From CAXQUZ01 sp942491145 (GTDB lineage Bacteria > Myxococcota_A > UBA796 > UBA2385): a stretch of DNA of 64,000 nucleotides. This document shows positions 25,736 through 32,461 of the stretch, in pieces (within the stretch, counting starts at the first letter, position 1; every line of letters begins with the position of its first letter). Position numbers and translations under genes: made by a program. The notes beneath the pieces are model-generated. The model saw only the letters and a program-made list of their open reading frames with translations. It made no database searches and was not told where the DNA came from. The DNA lies in assembly GCA_942491145.1 (NCBI GenBank), contig CALOBC010000060.1, positions 1-64,000 of the forward strand. The letters run 5' to 3'.

Positions 25736-25860
25736 TCCGATGCTATGGTCAAGGTGCGGCTACCTCGAAATACCGGCAACTGGCGTTGGCCGGATTGTGA
25801 ACCTGCGTTGGGGTGACTCCTGTCCTCTGGCTTCGGGCTTTCACGTAAGGAGTAACACGC

Positions 25861-26637
25861 ATGGATCCCCTTCGGGACCAGCCGTGGTGGTGTGAGTTTG
25901 TTGAGCAATTGCGCAACACACCCTTGGATACGCTGGCACAAACTTATGGCGCTGCTTCCTCTGATCTGGAAGCTGCACTGGCTCTTGAACCCATCGACAT
26001 GGCGGGCACCGACGCTGCTTGGTGGCCGGAGGTTGTGCGGCGGGTTCACAATGGCGAGTCGATTCGTGCGTCGGCGCGGGCATTCGGGACCAATCCCCGA
26101 CGGATTCGCCGTGGCCTCGCGCGTGCTGGGCTTCGGGTGGGCGGCGTGGAGGTTCCAGAAGTGGGTCTCGCTGCGCTCGCGGAATTCGGCAACCGCCTTG
26201 GCGAAGAACCGGATGCCTTGATTGCCGAGCTGGCCGGGGTCACCGTCGAGGCGGTCCAAGGTGAGCGGCGACGTCGCAGCATCGCGCCCTTCCGTCCCAC
26301 GCCCCGCGCAAAGCCGGTCCGGACTGCAAAGCCGCGCACATCTCGGCCGACGTCGACCAAGATTGTGCGCAACAAGGCTTGGTTGACCGACGACATCCCG
26401 CAAGTGGTTCGCCGCAATGGCATCAAGCCCCGCGGTGGGTTGGGTCGGATGCCCACGCTCGGTGACCGCGAACCGGCCCGCAGGATGGGTGGCGACGCTG
26501 CATTGACGCGGAGCTTGCCGATGCCCAACCTGCCGGGACTCAAACGAGTGGTCCCCAGCGACAGCTTGCCCTCGCCCAAGGCGCCCAAGCGGCGGGTGCG
26601 AGTGAAGCGACCGGCGGCGGTTGACGATCCGCACTAG
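25861..26637 (+). CDS. Unrecognised basic protein with HTH-like repeats
   Basis: 258 residues with a clear GGAG ribosome site eight bases before the ATG. Three short segments look like helix-turn-helix units: residues about 19-40 (LDTLAQTYGAASSDLEAAL), 65-90 (SIRASARAFGTNPRRIRRGL) and 118-140 (EEPDALIAELAGVTVEAVQ). The second has the classical pattern of a small residue at the turn plus a basic third helix. The C-terminal 110 residues are very basic and Pro/Arg/Lys-rich with no predicted fold, typical of a nucleic-acid binding tail. I know no family match. The 88-bp hairpin array starts directly after its stop codon. Nucleic-acid binding is an inference. Confidence 0.75.
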   Translation: MDPLRDQPWWCEFVEQLRNTPLDTLAQTYGAASSDLEAALALEPIDMAGTDAAWWPEVVRRVHNGESIRASARAFGTNPRRIRRGLARAGLRVGGVEVPEVGLAALAEFGNRLGEEPDALIAELAGVTVEAVQGERRRRSIAPFRPTPRAKPVRTAKPRTSRPTSTKIVRNKAWLTDDIPQVVRRNGIKPRGGLGRMPTLGDREPARRMGGDAALTRSLPMPNLPGLKRVVPSDSLPSPKAPKRRVRVKRPAAVDDPH

Positions 26638-26869
26638 TTCAGCGGCTCGCAAATAGCGAGCCACTGAACCAGTCCATCCTTGGCGGGGGAACCCTCCGCA
26701 CCGCGCCCGCCGGGCGCTCCCCCATTTCAGCGGCCCGCAGATAGCGAGCCACTGCACCAGTCCATCCTTGGCGGGGGAAACCCCCGCGCCGCGCCCACGG
26801 GGCGCTCCCCCATTTCAGCGGCCCGCAGATAGCGAGCCACTGAATCAGTGCATCCTTGGCTGGGGAAAT
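26638..26869. repeat. 88-bp tandem repeat array with two hairpins per unit
   Basis: Two full units (26638-26725, 26726-26813) differ at eight of 88 positions; a third, partial unit of about 56 bp runs to 26869. Each begins TTCAGCGGC. Hairpin A in unit 1 pairs CAGCGGCTCGC (26640-26650) with GCGAGCCACTG (26656-26666) across AAATA; it recurs in units 2 and 3 with loop AGATA. Hairpin B pairs GCGCCC with GGGCGC (26703-26717; 26791-26805) around a 3-nt loop. Two of the unit differences fall in the hairpin B loop. An outer GGGGGA/TCCCCC pair encloses it. The array follows the stop codon of the preceding gene immediately. It is not T-rich like an intrinsic terminator. The period of 88 is not a multiple of three, so the repeat is not coding. 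Confidence 0.9.
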
Positions 26870-27071
26870 TCCTACACGCTGCCAAGAGTCCCCTACCTTA
26901 CGGTGTTCTCGCGCCGAGGCCGCCGCCCTCCGGCCGGGTTTGGTGCATCGGGCCCACCAAGCCAATGCCAATGCCGGCCGCATCGGTGTGTGGGTGAACC
27001 CACCCCCTCTCCTTGTCGCAGCAAGATAGAGCCTCCGGGTGGCCCACAACGGCCGCCAGGGAGAGACCCAC

Positions 27072-27782
27072 ATGCGGCAACTGGGCTGGGCGTTTGGTGG
27101 TGTGTTGTTGGGCTTTGTTCTTGGCGGGGTGCAGCCTCGGCGAAGCATGGGTGAGCTGCAAGAGCGCTTCGATGCCCTCCAAGACGAGAACATCAAGCTG
27201 CGCAACACCCGATCGAGTCGCATCGGTGCGTTGGGGGATCTCAACACGCTGCTGCCCTCTCGCGGCTTGCCGACCCGCACCGAGAAGGGCGCACCGGAGC
27301 CAGTCGACCGGGACGCCCCCGACGTCGAGCGCTCCGCAGGGCGCCTGGATGGACCGGAGGCTCCCGCCGACCTCTCGCCGACAGACGTGCCGGCCACCGA
27401 TCCCCTCCAGGAGTTCGACGCGGCTGTCGACGTCCAGGCTGCGCGGGCGGCCCAGTCCCGGGCAGCCCTCGCAGAACAAGCGGGCTTCTCCGATGATGAT
27501 CTGGCCGCCTTCGACACGGTCACCGCAGAGCTCAACGCATCGCTCGCGGCGTACTCCGACGAGCTGGTGGACATCGCGCTGTTCGATGGCCCCCCCAACC
27601 CGTCCGACCTGTTGGCCATCACCCACGAAGTCAGCGGGGTGCTGTTGGACGGTCAGCGCGCGGTGGAGGCGATCGTGGGCGAAGACGCCATGGGTGAGGT
27701 CGATCCGGAAGCCTTGCTCATCCTGAATCAGATCGATCTGGGCATCCTCCGCGGCAGCGTGGAAGCCGTGACGGCACAGTGA
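27072..27782 (+). CDS. Membrane-anchored coiled-coil protein of an ABC exporter operon
   Basis: 236 residues from ATG 27072, which has GGGAGAG upstream; an earlier in-frame start at 27039 lacks one. The N-terminus is a single membrane anchor (about residues 5-20, GWAFGGVLLGFVLGGV). A short coiled coil follows (MGELQERFDALQDENIKL), then an acidic Pro/Asp-rich linker and a helical C-terminal domain. No signal cleavage is evident. Its TGA overlaps the GTG of the permease gene (GTGA), so the protein is made together with the transporter and may be its adaptor. Family not recognised. Confidence 0.7.
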   Translation: MRQLGWAFGGVLLGFVLGGVQPRRSMGELQERFDALQDENIKLRNTRSSRIGALGDLNTLLPSRGLPTRTEKGAPEPVDRDAPDVERSAGRLDGPEAPADLSPTDVPATDPLQEFDAAVDVQAARAAQSRAALAEQAGFSDDDLAAFDTVTAELNASLAAYSDELVDIALFDGPPNPSDLLAITHEVSGVLLDGQRAVEAIVGEDAMGEVDPEALLILNQIDLGILRGSVEAVTAQ

Positions 27783-28708
27783 GCACCAGCGGGAGCAACG
27801 GGCTCCGGATGGTGCGGGACGCTGGCATTGTGGCCCGCTTTGAGCTCGCAGAGTCGCTGCGGTCTCGGCGGGCGCTGGTGCTCTTGATGCTCCACATCGC
27901 GGGCAGCGTTGCCTCGACGCTGGTGTTCATCGAGATCCTCGGTGAGATCGAGGCTGCGCTGGCCAACACGCTGGGGGTGGCCGCGACCAGCACCCCGGGC
28001 ACCATGAGTGGCACCCTCATGAAGAGCGATGCCTTCCTCGACGTGGTGACAGGCCTGGTCGGCAACCCCACGGTCGCGGCTGAGGTCGTCGCCATTCCGC
28101 CCGTGGCGCTGTTCTACGGGGCGACCGCGCTGTTCGTGGTGCCGGTGCTGGTGGCACTCGGCTCGTCCGATGTCATCGCGGCAGAGCGGGCGACCGGGTC
28201 CATTCGGTACGCGTTGTTTCGCACCGACCGGACCTCTTGGGTGATAGGCAAGTTTGCCGGACAGGCCGCCCTCCTCGGCATCGGCATCGCGGGTGGCGCG
28301 GCCGCGGTGTGGGTCACGGGCCTCAGTGAGCTGGCCGAGTTCGACATGCTCGCCAATGCCCTGTGGCTCGCTCGTCTGGGGGGCCGCGCGTGGATCTTCG
28401 GGCTGTGCTGGCTGGGCATCACACTGGGGGTGTCGCAGCTCACGCGCTCGGTGCACTGGGCACGGGGCCTGGCGGTGGTCGCCCTGATGGGCGCCGGCAT
28501 GGTCAACATCGTCCTGCAGTCCCGGTTCGCCGTCCGCCACCTCGGCGCCGTGGCCGACACCCTCCACAGCCTGACGCCGGCAGCGCAGCGCATGGAGCTG
28601 TGGCGGCCAGATCTCTGGGATCGCCTCCCGCCCACGGTTCTCCTGGTTGCCACCGGCGGTGCTGCGCTCGCCCTTGGGCACCGGCTGCTGCTGCGGGCGG
28701 ACGCATGA
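27779..28708 (+). CDS. ABC transporter permease, ABC-2 type
   Basis: 309 residues with six apparent membrane spans, grouped as one near residues 30-55, then about 115-140, 160-180, 205-235, 240-265 and 280-305. The long first loop and the overall arrangement fit ABC-2 exporter permeases that move drugs, lipids or polysaccharides outward. The GTG start overlaps the preceding stop and the TGA overlaps the next ATG (ATGA), so the three genes form one tight unit. Substrate unknown. Confidence 0.85.
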   Translation: MSTSGSNGLRMVRDAGIVARFELAESLRSRRALVLLMLHIAGSVASTLVFIEILGEIEAALANTLGVAATSTPGTMSGTLMKSDAFLDVVTGLVGNPTVAAEVVAIPPVALFYGATALFVVPVLVALGSSDVIAAERATGSIRYALFRTDRTSWVIGKFAGQAALLGIGIAGGAAAVWVTGLSELAEFDMLANALWLARLGGRAWIFGLCWLGITLGVSQLTRSVHWARGLAVVALMGAGMVNIVLQSRFAVRHLGAVADTLHSLTPAAQRMELWRPDLWDRLPPTVLLVATGGAALALGHRLLLRADA

Positions 28709-29616
28709 AGGCGGCCCTTCGCCTCGACAGCGTGCACAAGAGCTACGGCCGTGTGCACGCCCTCAATGGCCTGAGCTTCGAGGTTCCCCAAGGCAGTGTC
28801 TGCGGGCTTGTCGGCCCGAATGGCGCCGGCAAGACGACCGCGTTTGCCATCATCGGAGGACTGGTGCGCCCGGACTCTGGCCTCGTGGATCTCTTGGGAG
28901 ACGGTCCCTTCGATGTGGTTCGCCACCGCGGGCGGGTCGGGCTGCTACCCCAGGATGCCGAGCTCAGCCCACACACGCCGGTCCGCGGCTTGCTGCAGTA
29001 CTATGGAAGCCTCCAGGGGATGACCCGCGCCAAAGCGGCGACCGAAGCCGAGCGCTTGCTCGACGAGGTCGGCCTGCTGGACAAAGCCACCGCACGAGTT
29101 CGGGAGCTGTCCCACGGCATGCGGCGCCGGGTTGCCGTGGCCCAGGCGCTGCTGGGCGACCCGCCATTGGTCCTCCTCGACGAGCCCACCAGCGGTCTGG
29201 ATCCCGAGCTTGTGGTGCGGATGCGCAGCCTCTTTCGAAGCCGCCAGGGCCGCAGCACGCTGATCATCAGCAGCCACCAGCTCGGGGAGCTCGAGTCCAC
29301 GTGCGACCATGTGGTGTTTATGGAACAAGGCACATGCATCGTGGCGGGCGCGATGGCAGAGGTCACGGGCGCCACCCAAAAGGTGTTCTACAAGGTGTCG
29401 GGCGTGCCCGCCGCGCCAGCGCCGGATGGCGTGGAGCCCTCCGTGGTGGATGGCGGCATCGACGTGACCGTACCTCGGGGTTCGACGGTGCCTGAACTCA
29501 ATGCGAAGGTCCTGCTGTGGCTGCTTCAGGGTGGTGTTGATGTGGAGGCCGTGCAGCCGGGTGAGGGGCTCGAAGCCGCGTGGTTGGCGCGCAGTGGGCG
29601 GTCCCAGGAGGGGTAG
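28705..29616 (+). CDS. ABC transporter ATP-binding protein
   Basis: 303 residues. Walker A GPNGAGKTT, the Q-loop (LLPQDAELS), the signature LSHGMRRRVAVAQAL, Walker B LVLLDEPTSGLDP and the switch His (IISSHQ) are all present. This is the ATPase half of the exporter encoded by the preceding permease. The C-terminal 90 residues after the ATPase core are typical of ABC-2 drug or lipid exporter subunits. The open frame reaches back to 28363, but the ATG at 28705, overlapping the permease stop, gives the normal N-terminus. Confidence 0.92.
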   Translation: MKAALRLDSVHKSYGRVHALNGLSFEVPQGSVCGLVGPNGAGKTTAFAIIGGLVRPDSGLVDLLGDGPFDVVRHRGRVGLLPQDAELSPHTPVRGLLQYYGSLQGMTRAKAATEAERLLDEVGLLDKATARVRELSHGMRRRVAVAQALLGDPPLVLLDEPTSGLDPELVVRMRSLFRSRQGRSTLIISSHQLGELESTCDHVVFMEQGTCIVAGAMAEVTGATQKVFYKVSGVPAAPAPDGVEPSVVDGGIDVTVPRGSTVPELNAKVLLWLLQGGVDVEAVQPGEGLEAAWLARSGRSQEG

Positions 29617-29747
29617 CGGAGCGGGCGCCGTCACGCGGGGGGGGCGGTCGACCCCGAGGGCACGGCGGAGCCCGAAACCCAGGTGTTGGCGGCGGGGGGT
29701 GTTGGAGCGTGGGGGCAGAGCCGATCAAGGTGGCAGAGGTGCCCCCG

Positions 29748-31496
29748 ATGCTTCAAGCGCTTGTATTTGACGACTTCTCGTTCCCCATGGCGACCACCCC
29801 ACCATCAACGGTGGGGCAGACGTCGCCGCGGCCGACCCAGACTGCGGCCGAGCTGAGGGTCGAAGCTTGGCAGGAAGAGCAGCGAGGCCGAGTGGACAAC
29901 GCGGTGGCCCTGTTGGCTCGGGCGTCGGCGGCCCGGCCGGACGACGAAGGGCTCGCCCTCGCGCACGCCCTCACCCTGGAGCGAGCGGGGCGCCTCGTCG
30001 AAGCCCGGGCGTCCAGCGCGCGGCTCGACGCGGTGCGGAGCCCGGCCGTCGCTCACCTCCAGGCCCGGCTTGCCCTGGCCACGGGTGATGGCGACGCGGC
30101 CCGCATGCACTACGCGGCACTGCTCAACCGGCATCCCGCCGATATTCACGCCCGCCTTGGGCTGGTCCGGGCGCTGCGCTGGCTCGGCGACTGGTCCCGC
30201 GCGCTGTGCCACCTCGAGACGGCCTCAAAGCAGGACCGCTTTGACCCGATCCTGCTGCAAGAGCGGGTGTCCATCGAGCTTGAGCTCGGCCGGGTGACCG
30301 GGGCTGCACGGCCGCTCCGCAAGCTCCGCCGGCTGACCCGGGATGCTGCGCCGTCCCTGCCCAGCATCGCCGAGGTGCAGCTCGCCATGGGCGCTCCGTC
30401 CGCCGCACTCAAGGCGCTGTCGGGCCAGGAGCCTCCGCTGCTCACCGCCCGCATTCGCCTCGCCCGCCGAGAGCTTCCCCAGGCCCGCGCGGCCCTCGCC
30501 CGGGCGTCCACAAACCCGGAGTCGATGGAGATTGGCGCCCAGATCGACCTCTTTGAAGGCCAGCTTGACCAGGGCAGGCAGCGGATCGGGAGTGCACTGG
30601 CCGTGCCGGTGAGCACGGCCCAGCGTGCCCGCTTGCTCCACTTGTTGGGGGAGGTGGAGGACCGTGCGGAGCGACCCGCGGCAGCTGCAGCCGCTTGGCG
30701 TGCGGCGAACTACACATGGGGCCCGCCGGGCACCGCCCGCGCTCAGCGGGAGTCCTTCGTGGAGATTGCCCGGAGCATGGACCGAGAGCTCCTCGCGTGG
30801 CTGCCCCATCGGGTGGCTGGTGGTGAGGGCGTTGTGGTGGTCGCTGGTGCCCCGGGCAGCGGGGTGCGGGTGTGCTCCAGCTTGCTTGCGGCCGATCCGG
30901 GGGTGCAGCTGCGGGTGCCCTCGGTGCCCCTTGCCGAGCTTGCGCGCACCCTCGAGCACGACAGCGGCAAGCCCTGGATGGAGGCCCTGCACCGGCTCCG
31001 TCCGTCCGACCTCGATCGCCTCGCGGCTCGGTACCTCGGCAAGGGTGCTCACGGCCCGATGCTGTTGGACGGGGACGTCGACGCCATCCCGTACCTGGGC
31101 TTGCTCCAGCTCCTCCTGCCCCAGGCCAAGGTTGTGCTGGTCGAGCGCGACCCGGCCGACCAGCTGCTGTCCCTGTGGCGGCGCCCCTACTCCCGGCCGG
31201 ACCGGAGCTGGTCCCGCTCGCCGACTGCGGCCCGGCGGTGGATGCATGCCCACATGCAGCTCCAGTCTCACTGGCGCCAGGAGCTCCGCATTGTGTCGAG
31301 CTCGGTGCGCTTTGAAGACCTGGTCCGCACGCCGGACGAGGCGCTGGGGTCCGTCCGCGAAGCGCTGGGCTTACACCAGCCGCTGCCGCTTGACCCCCAC
31401 CACTGTGTGCGCCCGCTCTCGATGACAGGACCGAACCTCGACGACAGTCGGCTGCTGCGCGGCGCCATCTACGCCGACTGGATCGGGCAGCCCTGA
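29748..31496 (+). CDS. TPR-repeat sulfotransferase family protein
   Basis: 582 residues from ATG 29748, preceded by AGAGGT; an ATG at 29787 is a possible later start. About residues 30-330 are a solenoid of tetratricopeptide-like repeats. The C-terminal 230 residues carry sulfotransferase landmarks: the 5'-phosphosulfate loop GAPGSGVRVCSS, the 3'-phosphate segment VLVERDPADQLLSLWR, and a later CVRPLS segment near the substrate end. PAPS-dependent sulfation of a protein, lipid or glycan is the family reaction. Similar TPR-sulfotransferase fusions occur in myxobacteria and proteobacteria. It is convergent with the HAD-type gene, only 3 bp apart. Confidence 0.83.
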   Translation: MLQALVFDDFSFPMATTPPSTVGQTSPRPTQTAAELRVEAWQEEQRGRVDNAVALLARASAARPDDEGLALAHALTLERAGRLVEARASSARLDAVRSPAVAHLQARLALATGDGDAARMHYAALLNRHPADIHARLGLVRALRWLGDWSRALCHLETASKQDRFDPILLQERVSIELELGRVTGAARPLRKLRRLTRDAAPSLPSIAEVQLAMGAPSAALKALSGQEPPLLTARIRLARRELPQARAALARASTNPESMEIGAQIDLFEGQLDQGRQRIGSALAVPVSTAQRARLLHLLGEVEDRAERPAAAAAAWRAANYTWGPPGTARAQRESFVEIARSMDRELLAWLPHRVAGGEGVVVVAGAPGSGVRVCSSLLAADPGVQLRVPSVPLAELARTLEHDSGKPWMEALHRLRPSDLDRLAARYLGKGAHGPMLLDGDVDAIPYLGLLQLLLPQAKVVLVERDPADQLLSLWRRPYSRPDRSWSRSPTAARRWMHAHMQLQSHWRQELRIVSSSVRFEDLVRTPDEALGSVREALGLHQPLPLDPHHCVRPLSMTGPNLDDSRLLRGAIYADWIGQP

Positions 31497-31499
31497 GGC

Positions 31500-32456
31500 T
31501 CAGTCCTCGGCTTTCCACCCGCGGATGAGGGCGGGGTAGTCCACCGGTTCGTCGGCCGGAACGGGGCCTGGCGACCGGTGCGTGGTCCCCAAGCGGCGCA
31601 GCGACGCCAACATCGCCGTGCGGAGTGGGGCATCCATCGGCACCGCCGCGATGGCATCCGCGGGTGCCAGTCCTCGGGCCACGATGTCCTGACTGAGACC
31701 ACACACCGCAAACTCGCTCAGGCCCTCACCCTCGATGCATGCCGCGAGAACCTCGCCCGCCACATCCGGGCTGAGCTGGCCATCGCCCACCAACACGAGC
31801 GCGGCTTGCCACCAAGAATGGATCGGCGCGACCCGGTTGCCCAGGGGCGCAAAGCGACCGGTGTTGTGTCGCCGAGCCAGCCGGATGAAGATGCGGTCCA
31901 CGCAGTCCGCGGGCGGAATCTGAGCGAGGGCCGCCATCGCTGCGTCCACCCGGTCGTCATACGCGCCGGCCGCTCGCATGATGCGCGCTAGCTCATCGGG
32001 GCGCACACGGCCCGCGAGAACGTCCGCGTAGACGCTATACACGATGGCATCGACCTCCGCGTCGTCCCCAAAGAGGCTCTCACGAGCGTGACGGGGCACC
32101 AGCAGCCGGCTCTCGAGCAAGTGCGGCAGCTTGTAGTCAAACTGGCCACGGATGGCCCGCACTCTGCCCCGCCGCAAGTTGCCCAAGTTGTCCTTGAGCG
32201 TCAGGCTTTCGTAGCGAACACCGTCGAGCCGCAGCTTCTCTTCGAGGACCACCCGCATCTGGGTGGGGGACCCGGAGAGGAAGTACACCTTGGCATCTTC
32301 GGCGGCAGACAGCCCCCGGAGCAGTGCCGGCGCCCCTGGGACCGAGATCTTTTCCGACGCAGGCTCGGTGGCGCTGCGCACCAGGCCCATGAAGGAGTCG
32401 AAGTCTGTTTCCAGATAGGTCTTGTCCAGATCCCACCGGTATACGCGCATGTCCAT
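31500..32456 (-). CDS. App1-like HAD-type phosphatase domain protein
   Basis: 318 residues. The start carries YRWDLDKTYLETD, a HAD-type Asp-x-Asp motif as in the catalytic domain of App1-type phosphatidate phosphatases (DUF2183). A YFLSGSPTQM segment (HAD motif II with Ser) and an LKDNLGN...FDYKL block follow, so the phosphatase core fills residues 1-130. The remaining 180 residues are helical with an Ala-rich C-terminus and are not recognised. The ATG used here is one of two closely spaced ones (32456, 32450). Its start lies only a few bases from the divergent kinase gene, so the promoters overlap. Confidence 0.75.
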   Translation of the reverse strand: MDMRVYRWDLDKTYLETDFDSFMGLVRSATEPASEKISVPGAPALLRGLSAAEDAKVYFLSGSPTQMRVVLEEKLRLDGVRYESLTLKDNLGNLRRGRVRAIRGQFDYKLPHLLESRLLVPRHARESLFGDDAEVDAIVYSVYADVLAGRVRPDELARIMRAAGAYDDRVDAAMAALAQIPPADCVDRIFIRLARRHNTGRFAPLGNRVAPIHSWWQAALVLVGDGQLSPDVAGEVLAACIEGEGLSEFAVCGLSQDIVARGLAPADAIAAVPMDAPLRTAMLASLRRLGTTHRSPGPVPADEPVDYPALIRGWKAED

Positions 32457-32461
32457 CCCGT

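Larger units (their letters stand above)
25502..25860. other. 359-bp divergent regulatory region
   Basis: No gene is supported here. The region holds a TGTGTCC/GGACACA palindrome near the phosphofructokinase side. A possible CTGACA-17-TGCAAT promoter lies on the plus strand at 25707-25735, upstream of the gene starting at 25861, which has a good GGAG ribosome site. Confidence 0.5.

Noticed and set aside
26638..26757. Repeated peptide reading frame across the 88-bp array
   Set aside because: 88 is not divisible by three, so each unit is read in a different frame; no ribosome site or conserved peptide supports translation.
26638..26869. CRISPR array
   Set aside because: The units are contiguous 88-bp repeats without unique spacers, and no cas gene is nearby.
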